The notes beneath the pieces were generated by a model that was not told the origin of the DNA, ran no database searches, and saw only the letters and a list, made by a program, of their open reading frames with translations. 64,000 nucleotides of DNA from Coniochaeta sp. PMI_546 (taxonomy: Eukaryota > Ascomycota > Sordariomycetes > Coniochaetales > Coniochaetaceae), in the NCBI GenBank assembly GCA_021432605.1, contig MU271149.1:1736001-1800000 (forward strand), written 5' to 3'. Each line of letters begins with the position of its first letter. Positions within the stretch are counted from its first letter, which is position 1. The position numbers were made by a program, and so were the translations under genes. Shown piece by piece: positions 32,998 to 43,729 of this stretch.

Positions 32998-34363
32998 ATG
33001 CCGCCACCACTCGTACCTGATCAGGCTGGGGGTGACCCTTTGAATTTTGGCCAAGAAGAAGGGTAAGCTCGGTCCTAGTGGTGGTTTATGACGTTGGCTA
33101 CACATCAATTGCGTATATATAAACATTTTTCATTACCGAATTCATGTCATTCCCCCGTGGCGGTCCTGTCCCAACTCTGCCATTGTATTCTCATTCAAGA
33201 GCACCATTTAACAACAAATATAGTTTTGCCGAGGACCAGCCACTCAGAGTTGTCTCCGACGTTTTGAGCCCCGCTGGCGGTCAAAGCATCGTCTCTTTGC
33301 CCGAGGCTGAGGCTGAGGAGCTCGACGAGCAGCTTAACTCAGGACCGGTGGGCCAGGAGCAGCAAATCATCATGCCGGACGAGCGGCCTGGCTTGGAGTT
33401 TCCAGAGGTACCTAGTTCGCCAGCTGCGCTCGCCGCGGACATGGACATTCCCGACGGCGACCTTGCGGACGATAAACTCCCACAGCCGGACGAGCTTCCA
33501 GCTGCCGTCGTGTCGGCCAAGAAGCACGGCAGGCGGTCTGCTACACCGGGCAAAACTCCTGCGAAGGCCAAGACCCCGCTCGGAGCTGCCATCACCAATG
33601 GTCATGCAACCGCTTCACGTACTACCTCTGGACGCAAGCGCAAGGCCGAGGACGAGCCTGCGGAAGAGGCCACCCCGGTTAAGCGCCCGCGTGGCCGGCC
33701 TGCTAGGGGTGCTGCTGCTACTGCCAGCGCGCGCCTGGCAGCGAAGAGCGCGAAGAAGGCCAAGCCTGGCCGCCCCAAGGGCTCCGGCACGGTAAGTTGT
33801 GGCGATGTGGCGTACGGAGATTGCGGGTTTATGGGAGCCTCGACTAACACCCTTCACAGACAGTAACAAAGACGACTACAAAACCAAAGCGCGGCCGCCC
33901 CAAGGGCGCGTCCAGCAAGGACTCTTCATCTAACAGCGAAGTGGTCCCTAAGGGGGAGTACGAAGTCGAGGAGATCCTAGAGGCGGTCATTGACGCCGAC
34001 ACCTTTGAGCACATGTACCGCGTCAAGTGGAAGGGCTACGGCCTGGAGGAGGCAACATGGGAGCCAAAGACGAATCTCGCACACGCCGCTGCATTGATTC
34101 AAGATTTCGATACCAAGCAGGCCAAGCAGACACGCAAGCCACGGGGCGCTGCAACTACGAATGGCGATGCCGCTCCCAAACCTGCTAAGACGACCAAGTC
34201 GAAGTCAAAGGTGGTCAAGCCACCTGGTCGGCCGCCTGGTCGTCCGAAGAAATCTGCTGGCCGCCCCGCTGCTGTGGCGAAGCCTGCCAAGAAGCCTGCC
34301 GCTCGTCCTGCTGGCCGGTCTTCTGGTCGCAGTGCTGGCAGGCCGAAGAGGGTGATTTCCTAG
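32998..34363 (+). CDS. Chromodomain protein with AT-hook arrays
   Basis: Three exons, 32998-33062, 33224-33791 and 33860-34363, with introns of 161 nt (GTAAGC...ATAG) and 68 nt (GTAAGT...ACAG); 378 residues. The start MPPPLVPDQAGG was found as a short first exon; the frame of exon 2 is open upstream but has no suitable phase otherwise. The first half is acidic (EAEAEELDEQ). Basic RGRP/GRPKG AT-hook cores lie at about 185-235. A chromodomain follows around 243-295 (EYEVEEILEAVID, YRVKWKGYG, TWEPKTNL) with the aromatic residues that cage methyl-lysine. A second run of GRPPGRPKK and AGRP motifs forms the C-terminus. It is a nuclear reader of methylated histone by inference. There is no chromoshadow domain, so it is not a classical HP1. 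Confidence 0.85.
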
Positions 34364-35198
34364 TCGGAAGGGTCCAGTACCAGTGAGTCGGCGTTCGTGA
34401 CATCAGAATACATGATGTCGGGGGCACTACAGCCCCCGTCGCCTGAGGGAGCAGCACGATCTCTGTCACCTTGAGATTTATGTGTCATTCAACCTTGCGA
34501 CTGAACGAGCTGTGCAGGGTGTGTCTGGCCGATGGCTAGGTTGGGTGGATGAATAATCGGATGAAAACGGACAGGCAGGAAATTGGCGGGTGCGATTGCT
34601 TTCGAGGACTGGCGATGGCTTGCAAAGGGTTATGGGCGTGTTTTATGACTGCTACGTACATATTAAGGCGAGCTACTCTGGGTCATGGATTGGTTTCAGC
34701 TGGCTACGAGCGATGTGCTTCGCTCCGGGTTGGGTGCAATACGGCCTTTACGCCTTGGCATCTGGATGGCTGAGCAAAGGCAATTGAGTTAAATTCTAGA
34801 TGCCTACTGGTCTGTCCAGAGTTAATTGAAATCTGCATTGCGTTCAGTATCAAACTTTTATAAAGTACTCTTTGCTTATCTAGATTCAAAAGGATGCACG
34901 GGATGGTGGCATCTATGATTTTTTTGAAGTGTTCTCAGTTGAAGGTGGAGGCTTGGCGACTTTGAATTTCCTGCGGCTACGTCACAAGAGCTCGTCGCGT
35001 CAAAATTCACTGCACACAAAATCCTAGCTGAACTTCATCCCTTCACCGGAGTATCGAAGCTTTTCTGGTAACCCCCTACACCAGGCTGATAGGTGTCTGT
35101 CTCAACTGCGACACAATTTCTGTCAGACCTGCGACTTTTATCAGAACTTTTCCTACTGCTGGCTAAGTAAAACACCGACAGCAAGCACAACAGCAACA
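34364..35198. other. Intergenic region
   Basis: Between two plus-strand genes. No RNA gene or repeat was recognised. Confidence 0.5.
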
Positions 35199-36179
35199 AT
35201 GGACACCATCCGCTCCGTCATCCAGCCCATCACCCACTCCCTGCCCATTCAGGTCCACGACTTCGGCGGCACAATCATCGGCGATGGCTGCTACAAAGCC
35301 CTCGTTCTCGACGTCGACCTCTCCAACACGGAATGCCTCAAGCTAGCCGTCAGCAAGGGCCTAGGCATCGGCATCATCGCGGCCTCGTCCATCGTCAAGG
35401 TGCCGCAGATCATCAAGCTCGTGCGCTCCAAGTCGGCCTCGGGCGTGTCCTTCCTGTCGTACCTGCTCGAGACGAGCAGCTACCTCATCAGCCTCGCGTA
35501 CAACATCCGCAACGGGTTTCCCTTCTCGACTTTCGGAGAGACGGCGCTGATCCTGGGTCAGAATGTCATCATCACGGTGCTGGTGCTGAACTATGCCGGA
35601 CGCGCGAGCGCCGCGGCCGTGTTTGTGGCGGTCCTGGCTGCGAGTGTCGTTACGCTTTTTAGCGAGAAGATTCTGCCCATGGACACATTGAGGTACTTGC
35701 AGGGTGGTGCTGGTGTGTTGGGCGTCGCGAGCAAGGTGCCGCAGATTCTGGCCATCTGGCAGCAGGGAGGAACTGGACAGTTGAGCGCATTTACCGTAAG
35801 TTTTACTTGTCACCAGTCTTGTATGTCTGTCATGGTGCAAAGGCTAACATTGATGTCCCAACAGGTCTTCAACTACCTCGCCGGCTCGCTCTCGCGCATC
35901 TACACGACCCTACAAGAGGTGGACGACAAGCTGATCCTGTACGGCTTCGTCGCGGGCTTCGTTCTCAACGCCGTATTGGCCGCACAGATGGTGTACTACT
36001 GGAACGCGCCGTCGGCCAAGGCCAAGGGCAAGCAGCGGGAGCAGCTCGAGGCGAAGCCGTTGGTGCCCGGTGCTCCGTCTCTGGCGCCGGCGCCGGCTGC
36101 GGCTTTCCCTTCTACGGGCGCGGCCACGGGTGCTACGCCGAATAAGAGCAAGGGTCCGACTACGCGTCGGAGGGGTTAG
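35199..36179 (+). CDS. Mannose-P-dolichol utilization defect 1 (MPDU1/Lec35)-like PQ-loop membrane protein
   Basis: Two exons, 35199-35795 and 35865-36179; 303 residues. The intron is 69 nt (GTAAGT...ACAG), a multiple of three with no in-frame stop, so a retained intron would keep the frame open. The protein has about seven hydrophobic segments and two PQ-loop motifs, KVPQIIKLV and KVPQILAIW, with the family sequence SGVSFLSYLLE between them. MPDU1 lies in the ER membrane and is needed for use of dolichol-phosphate-mannose and -glucose in N-glycan, O-mannose and GPI-anchor synthesis. The C-terminal 50 residues are an Ala/Pro-rich basic tail ending TTRRRG. The joint SAFT-VFNYLAGSLSRIYTT agrees with the family. 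Confidence 0.9.
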   Translation: MDTIRSVIQPITHSLPIQVHDFGGTIIGDGCYKALVLDVDLSNTECLKLAVSKGLGIGIIAASSIVKVPQIIKLVRSKSASGVSFLSYLLETSSYLISLAYNIRNGFPFSTFGETALILGQNVIITVLVLNYAGRASAAAVFVAVLAASVVTLFSEKILPMDTLRYLQGGAGVLGVASKVPQILAIWQQGGTGQLSAFTVSFTCHQSCMSVMVQRLTLMSQQVFNYLAGSLSRIYTTLQEVDDKLILYGFVAGFVLNAVLAAQMVYYWNAPSAKAKGKQREQLEAKPLVPGAPSLAPAPAAAFPSTGAATGATPNKSKGPTTRRRG

Positions 36180-37504
36180 GTGCCGAACGATGCCGTTAGG
36201 GTTACACGGGGCTTTCAAGGGAATGCATGGCCGTCGGCTTGGTGAAGGTACACAGATTTCAATAGGGCGTCGAGGTTATTCTACCAGACTGTAGAACAGT
36301 CTGATGATACGGCGATTGGCTGATGGCAATCGACCCGTCCGTAAATTACAGCAGAGAAAGGTTCAAGCAGCTGACCTATGGCCACGAGATTGTTTAAGCT
36401 TGGCAAGTTATGTTCCTCGTCCACTTGCCAAAAATGAAGCGAGCAGTCTAATGTGTGCCAGCGCGACGATATGGCACGGAAGACAGCTCCGCAGCGGTTT
36501 CGGGCTCCACATTCTTAGCCCACACATCTCCATGTTTTCCCCATCAAAGTGATGCGACTTTCCCCACGGTTGACGTTACGATTCCACGACGATGGTTGGG
36601 GATCTGCAGGAACCAACTGTGAAGGCGATCCACTGAAGTATCACTTGGGAAAGTATTCATCTTTTTCCACATGGACAACAATTGTTTTTCTAGATGGTGG
36701 AAGGACTATTGTAGCAGGACCGGCTGCGCTTGTCCAAGGCAATCCGTTCTAGCTCTTTGAAAGGAAGGAGCCAAGTGGCGCAGGAGAGCAGTACCCGATA
36801 GACCGCCTTTTCACGAATCGTGTTAATCTCGATAAGATAAGTCTCGCCCGCTAGTAGCGATATCCGCGTCCGATTGCGCAATCACACGCTACAAAGGTGC
36901 ACATAATAAGCTCGTGATAATCGTCGATTCCAGGCAAAACCCCCCCTTGAATTATAGATCCCCCATTGCTCTTTGACTTCCCGCGATTATCCCATACTCT
37001 CCGCTGATTGCACCATCCTCGCTAGGATTACGTGGAGCTTGCCGTTGCGTGCTCTCGGCTCACTGATTGCCCTCTGTTTCCCCAGATTCGGACTCAACGG
37101 TCACGTCTCACGTCTCACGTTGGTCCGCGTTTGTGGGTGCTCGAACTGAGGTGATTCGGATCTAACTGTCGCAGTGGGTTTCCCCATACAATTTGCCCTG
37201 TGGATTACGGGAGAACCGGTGAAGGCAAGAAAGGAGAGCAGCTGCTGGTCAAGAGCAGCGGGATTCATTTTCACATATCGGCACTCAACACCCACGTCTC
37301 TCTTCCACTTGGACCTGCTACTCTACCGTCTTCTTGTTGCTCGCCCTGAAGGATAACTCCTGTACTTTCTGCTGTACTTGCACTCTGGTCTATCTAGCCG
37401 GTTGCTTTTATTCTTCTTCTCCTGCTGGTGCGTCTCTTCGTAGGCAGCAGACAGGCATACAGACGCCCTCTACAACTACCTTTTCTTGACACAAGCTGTT
37501 GAAC
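36180..37504. other. Intergenic region upstream of choline sulfatase
   Basis: About 1.3 kb without a supported gene. The last 200 nt are pyrimidine-rich, consistent with a promoter and leader. No GATA- or sulfur-regulator site is claimed. Confidence 0.5.
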
Positions 37505-39476
37505 ATGGCACCGCCAGACCTCAACTCGATGCCCTCCTCACCACTGCCGGGAGTCTTCTCCGGCTTGAGTGGCGGTGGCAGAGGGACAGCAGGAGGAAGC
37601 GGTACTCCTGCTACTAGTAGTGCTCCCATTACCCAGAAGCCAAACATCCTCTACATCATGGCAGACCAGCTCGCGGCACCCTTGCTGAAAATGTACAACG
37701 CCGAATCACAAATCCGCACGCCTAACCTTGACAAGCTAGCCGCCAAGTCTGTCCAGTTCGACTCGGCCTACTGTCCATCACCGCTGTGCGCCCCGTCCCG
37801 CATGAGCATGATCACTGGCCAGCTGCCGATGAAGATCAAGGCGTTCGATAACGCATCTCAGATCGGAAGTGACGTGCCGACATACGCCCACTACCTTCGC
37901 CGGGAGGGTTACCAAACGGTCCTGGCGGGCAAGATGCATTTCGTGGGGGACCAGCTGCACGGTTACGAGACGCGGCTGACCAGTGACATCTACCCCGGCG
38001 ACTTCGGCTGGGTCGTCAACTGGGACGAGCCCGACACTCGACTCGAGTGGTACCACAACGCCAGCTCTATCCTCCAGGCTGGCCCCTGCGTGAGGAGCAA
38101 CCAGCTTGACTACGACGAAGAAGTCATGTACCGTTCGACACAATTCTTGTATGACCATGTCCGAGCGGGGCCTGATGCCCGGCCTTTTGCCTTGACTGTA
38201 AGTAGAATACATGTGAAGCTACGGAACCCCCAACCCACTACGTAATCGTAGCTGCAAGGCGGCCAAGGCCCCCAAGACCCAAGCCCTATGCACATTGATC
38301 TGCATCATACCTTAGCTTCCCCGGGAAACTAACCTTATCTTGCCACAACCTACAGGTATCTCTCACGCACCCCCACGACCCGTACACAATCGAGGAGAAG
38401 TACTGGGACATGTATGAAGGCGTTGACATCGAGCTGCCCAAGGTCCAAATCCCAAAGGACCAACAAGACCCACACAGCAAGCGGCTGCTGAAGGTGTGCG
38501 ACCTATGGGACGTCGAATTTGACGAGGACCAGATCAAAAGGGCTCGTCGTGCGTACTATGGCGCTGTCAGCTATGTGGATGACTGCATCGGAAAGCTGCT
38601 CGAGACACTGAGGCGGTGCAATTTGGACGAGAACACCATTGTTGTGTTCAGCGGCGACCACGGCGACATGCTTGGTGAGCGAGGGCTGTGGTAAGTTCAA
38701 TCAGTCTCGCGAATTCGGTGACAACCATTCCCAAGTCTTCTCCGCTGACAACTGTGCACAGGTACAAGATGAATTATTTCGAACCATCAGTTCGCGTTCC
38801 CCTGCTTGTCTCCTACCCCAGACTCTTCACACCGCACCGTGTCACTCAGAACGTATCAACCCTCGACATCCTACCCACCATGTGCGACTTCGTAGGCATC
38901 AAGCCTTCGCCGGGCTTACCTATGGACGGCTTATCTCTACTCCCCCACCTCCAAGGCCGCGAGGGCCACGACACTGTCATAGCCGAGTACACAGGCGAAG
39001 GCACCATCAGCCCGCTGATGATGATCCGCCGCGGGCCATGGAAGTACATCACCTGCCCAACCGACGGCTCCATGCTCTTCAACCTCGCCACGGACCCACT
39101 CGAGCTCAACGACCTCGTGAAGCTCCTCCACAAGAAACAAACCCTGTCCACACCCCTCTCGCCCGAAGACGAGGAGGCGCAAGCCGTATTCGACGCCTTC
39201 GAGGAGGAAGCGCGGCAGAGGTGGGACTTCGACGCCATCACCAAGGAGGTGCTGCAGAGCCAGCGCCAGAGGAAGCTCGTCTGGGGCGCGCTGAAGAAGG
39301 GCCACTTCACGAGCTGGGACTTCAACCCCCAGGACGACGGGAGGGAGAAGTATATCCGGAGCCACATTCCGCTGGACGACCTGGAGAGGCGGGCGAGGTA
39401 TCCTGCTGTTGATCAGTGGGGGCGGGAGACGGGGCCGTTTGTCCTGGTTGATCAGGCGGGTTCGCATGGGCAGTAG
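37505..39476 (+). CDS. Choline sulfatase
   Basis: Three exons, 37505-38197, 38356-38690 and 38762-39476, with introns of 158 nt and 71 nt; 580 residues. The enzyme splits choline-O-sulfate into choline and sulfate, giving the cell sulfur and a glycine-betaine precursor. The sulfatase signature CAPSRMSMITG carries the cysteine (near residue 95) that becomes formylglycine. Metal-ligand motifs are YIMADQLAAP, LAGKMHFVGDQLHGYE, SLTHPHDPY and FSGDHGDMLGERG. The C-terminal region with TISPLMMIRRGPWKYI and the end SHGQ is typical of BetC-type choline sulfatases rather than aryl sulfatases. A Gly/Ser-rich stretch of about 45 residues precedes the domain; no signal peptide is seen, so it is likely cytosolic. 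Confidence 0.92.
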
Positions 39477-40547
39477 AGGTTCTTGGGAAGATGAGGGATG
39501 CTAGGGGAGACAGTAATGGAATGGAATGGTCTGAGGGTGGAGGATGCGGGCGGTGGATTATGATTCCTTTTTCAACTTAAGCAAGCGAGGCGTCCCTCTT
39601 ACATGGAATTTTCAACAATTTTTCAACGCAGTCGTACTGGAGTTGGCGGATACCTAATGATAGAAATACACATGTGGCATAAACAAGTTCGCAACACAGT
39701 GAGTTGAGCTTTATAAAGGGCGAAGGGATGCCGAAGAATGCTGTAGGAGTTCTCTCAGGTACTCCGGGTTCGCACTACCTAGTAATTGACGCGGGATGTA
39801 AAGATGAAATCGCTCCTCCTTGCAGTTCAAGAAGACATCCAATCCTTCGCTGAGAACATCGCACACATCAGCAACGATTCCACCGACATTGACTTACTTG
39901 TAACACCGTCCAAGTCAATGTTCACGACAGTGATCGGTCACTATTTGCTGACTGATATGCCAGGTACTCTCCCTACCATTCATCTTCGCCCCTTGGTCTG
40001 GGCAGTACTGCTCGTAGGGCTACTAGTGAACGTGGTGGAGGAACATATTACTCTTCCGGCCCTGGTTCGAAATCTGTTCCCAAACAGCCTGAGCACACTT
40101 CACTATTTGACCATATTCAACCTCAAGGCGCTTCCGACAGGTCCCTTTTCAGCGCCTGGCCACGCCCAGTCATGGTCTGGATCAAGAGGCGCAAATCTGT
40201 CTTGCGTCTAGGAAGAAATAGCTATCACAGCAACCAGTCCATGCAAAGAGGCCAGAGCTCAGGAACAGTGGCCCAAGCTCCTAGGAACTGACAAGGGTAC
40301 ACCCTGTACTTAAAGCTGCCCCACATGCACCTCACACGACAACTCCATCACAACTCCATCGTGGGAAGCTTCGATCCAACAAAGCTTCGGACGCAAACAT
40401 TCAACAGTGGTCGCACTTACTACGAATTGTCTTGTAGTCATACAAACAACAGCCGCTTTCCGAGGAAAATCCCGCGGAAACCACATAAAACAGTCTCCGG
40501 AATATCATACCCTTTCGCCATCGAGTCTTTCCTCACAACCCGCAAAC
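39477..40547. other. Intergenic region
   Basis: Between choline sulfatase and MED8. A plus frame 39804-40211 starts with ATG but shows no family signal and is not called as a gene. Confidence 0.45.
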
Positions 40548-41444
40548 ATGTCGACCCTCGGCCTAGACGCAGACGAGTTCCGCGCCCTCGAATCCCTGCG
40601 CCAGCGCCTAGCCACCCTGACCGCGAACCTCAAGTCCCTGCAAGACAACATCGCGCGAAGCAACCCGCTGCCCACCCCGTCCTCTCTCCAAGCCTCCGCC
40701 CGCATCGCGCAGCAGAACCTCTTCTCCCTGCACAACCTCCTCACCGACAGGCAGGACCTCTTCGCCCGCCTGGCCGTGCACCCGTCCACCAACTACCCGG
40801 GCAGGGAGCACGAGATGATACTGCAGAACATACTGCGCAAGAAGCTGGAGCCCGACGTCGAGGGGTGGGTGGAGGAGTGCCGGGATACGGCCGTCAGGGC
40901 CGGTGTGGAGGTGAACAAGGCCGGGAAGGTGGTGAAGGACAGGAGGGGGGAGGATGAGGACGAGGACGAGGACGAGGAGGACGAGGAAGGGTACCGGCCG
41001 GAGGACGAGGATGAGGTTGGTGGTGACCCGCTTACGGACCTGTGGGCCGATGTGAGGGATGCGCTGATCGCGAGGATCACGGAGTTTGTGGAGGGGGAGA
41101 GTCAGGATGTCTATACTATTGCGGAGAGGGAGATGGGGGTTGAGAATGTACGGACCGGTCTGAGGAGGGATCTGGAGGAGGAAGAGGAGGAGGAGAGCGA
41201 GGATGAGGATGAGGAGGATGAGGCTGATAAGGAGGACGAGGACGTGGTCATGCTGGGTCCTGGTGGTGCGCCGGCTAAGCAGCAACCCCCGGCGCAGACG
41301 CACAATCAGGGGCCTAAGGTTGAGCCGGAGCATGTGCTCTGGTTTGGGGTTAGGGGCGATTTCAGCCTGCCGGGGAATATTGAGATGGAGTCTACTAGGC
41401 GGGCGAAGGCAGGGGCTGGGCGAAGGGGAGGGCCTGGTCGGTGA
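40548..41444 (+). CDS. MED8: Mediator subunit 8
   Basis: Single exon, 298 residues, ATG after CAAAC. The helical N-terminus (about 1-120) matches fungal Med8: LDADEFRALESLRQRLATL, then LKSLQDNIARSNPLP, then ARIAQQNLFSLHNLL and VHPSTNYPGREHE. Med8 is part of the Mediator head and links gene-specific activators to RNA polymerase II. Two strongly acidic Asp/Glu runs (about 127-155 and 210-240) interrupt the second half. The C-terminus has a short conserved segment (EPEHVLWFGVRGDF) and a Gly/Arg end. The acidic runs are not part of the core fold and are probably disordered. Confidence 0.9.
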   Translation: MSTLGLDADEFRALESLRQRLATLTANLKSLQDNIARSNPLPTPSSLQASARIAQQNLFSLHNLLTDRQDLFARLAVHPSTNYPGREHEMILQNILRKKLEPDVEGWVEECRDTAVRAGVEVNKAGKVVKDRRGEDEDEDEDEEDEEGYRPEDEDEVGGDPLTDLWADVRDALIARITEFVEGESQDVYTIAEREMGVENVRTGLRRDLEEEEEEESEDEDEEDEADKEDEDVVMLGPGGAPAKQQPPAQTHNQGPKVEPEHVLWFGVRGDFSLPGNIEMESTRRAKAGAGRRGGPGR

Positions 41445-42763
41445 GGGGTCATTATCAGAGTGTGCGCGATGAGATCACTCGTCATCTTGTGACTGTCGAC
41501 GCATGGCAATGTAGATACACTCGGGTCTAGAAGCTCGGTGCGGTTGCCCTCGCGCACTCCCTCGGTGGTATATCATCCTTCTCTTGGTGGGCTTTTCCGT
41601 TGTCATTACGGCTTCATGACAGTTTTCCCAACTCATGGTAGATGGTGCATCTAGTTCTTGACTCTCAGGCATCAATACTCCTGCCTAGATGATTACCTTA
41701 TATGGTCATCGTTTTGGTCGACATTCTTCCAGTGATTACCAAGTTCGCAGGAGTCACTTTCTGTATGCGCCGGCGTGGCACCCTGATGTGCACCACTGGC
41801 AAGACATGCTATGTCATGCATTCGAGCGAGGGTTGCAAAAGGATTCGGCCTGATGAAATATGGTTCTTGGCCTTTTTGGTTCTAGTCTTCCAGATTTAGA
41901 CCCTACTGTGCAATGGGAATGCCTTATGGAGATGACAGCCCTACCACAAGGGGAGCTTAAACTGAACCTTTTGGTCAGCCTTTGAAAAGTTTATCTCATA
42001 CACGACCTGCCTGTTTGATGCTCAGCAGGTAAAGTAAGCGGCATCTCATTGGTGAGCTGGTTCCTCATAAGCTGCATTAAGGTTCGGACGCATCGTCTGA
42101 CCCAAAAAGGCAGAAGTACGTAAGTTGTGTTTGCACACCTTGTTGCCAACAGCAAAACTCCACTACGGATTCTCTCTACACCTGACCTTGGACTCGCTGT
42201 CATCATAATTTGGCTTGGAGTGCTCTACGTAGTATTAAAATGAATGCCTCAATAGCGTTACTACACGAACTGAACCAGGATTTAAATATCCCCCCATTGC
42301 CCCCAACCCCAGATCTGACGAAGGAAGGCTAGTGCTGACCGAAGCGAATTCCAACGTCGCGGTGGCTTTTTCTTAGCCTGTCTTGGCAAATAGCGCTAGC
42401 GCGTGTCTGATGGTTCAGCTCACGCTTGATTCAACCTCAAGCTTTGTGAAAGGGCGGAGTCTTAACGACGGCACCAATTACTTGTCAAAGAGCTCCTTGG
42501 CTATGGCTGACTTGGTGCTGTTCCATTGGCTACTCGTTCGTGAGCTTCGCGGTATGGCCGTGAGATGCAGGGGAGGGAGCTGATGACCGTCCGCGAAGGG
42601 CTGCGCTGGTAAGAAGCATCCACATGGAGAGCGTCTCACTCAGCTTCCAAAAGCTAAATGTATCTTGTGTCTCGCGATGGTTGGGTATCGACTTTCTTCT
42701 TCTTCTCCAATACCAAAACTTGAAGTCAAGTCTATCATCCGCTCTCCATCCAGTGACTTGATC
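41445..42763. other. Intergenic region
   Basis: No supported coding frame, RNA or repeat. Upstream of the F-box-like gene. Confidence 0.5.
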
Positions 42764-43729
42764 ATGGGCAGCAACGTCGCGGACGATCCCCTCCCAGCAG
42801 ACGGGGCGTACATCTCATTTCTCTACCTTCCATATGAGATCAGACAGCAGATCTACCGAGACGTGCTCGAAGCCAATCCTAGAGTAGAGCGTGAGCTGCC
42901 TGGTTATCCAGCCAGGCGTGTATCGAGATATGTTACATCACCCATCACACCACGAAACGAGATCGTGATCACAGGGGGCAAGAGCTCTCGCTACCAACCC
43001 ATCCCTTCAACGCGACCACTAGGTTACATCCCACATAACCTCCTCCGAACCTGCAAGCAGATCTACTACGAGGCTCGCCTCTTCCCCTTCCAGACGAACG
43101 AGTTCGTCTTCACCGAGTGGCTAACATCCGCCGTCAGCTACTGCGAAGCGGTCCTGCGGTGCATGCAAGCCTGGCAGCGAGGCTCGATCAGACACGTCCG
43201 CTTCACGATGGGTCTGCACGAATTATATGACCGGCCTGCTAATGAACGTGGAGCAAGACCCTCGTATCAGTCCCGGCTAGACCGTATCTGTGAACAGCTC
43301 CCGGCCGTCCGGACGATGAGGATCAATCTCTCCTGTGGCAACTTTCCTACCGAGTGGTTCGAGAAGGATCTTGACAGCGACCAGGTCACTTTGAAAGAGG
43401 ACTGGAGCGGCGGTAGGCGGTGGATAGACGAGGGCTTGCGCAAGATGAGCGCTTTGAGGGTGGTGGAGATCCAGTGCTCCTTTCTGGCGTGGATGACGCC
43501 TTCGAATCTCCCTCGCGCCGAGAAGCAGAGGGTCGAGGAGGAATTGGCGCTGAGTTGGTGTGCGAAAGTTGAGGAGATTTTGAACGGGGGAAGGCCGGAG
43601 GGGACGGACGCGCAGGTCGTTGCTGTTACTGGTACGCGAGACTCTTGTTTGGGGATGACTGAGGTTGACGCTCTTACTCTCTCGTTTATGCCTTCATCCC
43701 TGAGTGTCGATTTCTCGGGCTCTATGTAA
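42764..43729 (+). CDS. F-box-like fungal protein of unknown target
   Basis: Single exon, 321 residues from the ATG at 42764 (ATCATGGGC). An in-frame ATG at 42677 would add 29 residues without a recognisable motif. Near the start is an F-box-like helix pair (FLYLPYEIRQQIYRDVLE). A second motif, LLRTCKQIYYEARLFPFQTN, is the pattern found in large families of fungal F-box/DUF7730-type proteins. The remainder alternates helices and strands (SIRHVRFTMG, VRTMRINLSC, ALRVVEIQCS), suggesting degenerate leucine-rich repeats. If it is a true F-box protein it would link a substrate to an SCF ubiquitin ligase, but this is inferred from the motif alone. These families are often lineage-specific. Confidence 0.65.
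   Translation: MGSNVADDPLPADGAYISFLYLPYEIRQQIYRDVLEANPRVERELPGYPARRVSRYVTSPITPRNEIVITGGKSSRYQPIPSTRPLGYIPHNLLRTCKQIYYEARLFPFQTNEFVFTEWLTSAVSYCEAVLRCMQAWQRGSIRHVRFTMGLHELYDRPANERGARPSYQSRLDRICEQLPAVRTMRINLSCGNFPTEWFEKDLDSDQVTLKEDWSGGRRWIDEGLRKMSALRVVEIQCSFLAWMTPSNLPRAEKQRVEEELALSWCAKVEEILNGGRPEGTDAQVVAVTGTRDSCLGMTEVDALTLSFMPSSLSVDFSGSM

Noticed and set aside
40051-40080. GGTTCGAAATC resembling a tRNA T-loop
   Set aside because: The flanking bases do not form a T-stem, and no acceptor or anticodon arm is visible nearby.
39804-40211. ATG-initiated frame of 135 codons with one hydrophobic segment
   Set aside because: No recognisable family, no splice context, and composition typical of random frames; kept only as a possibility.
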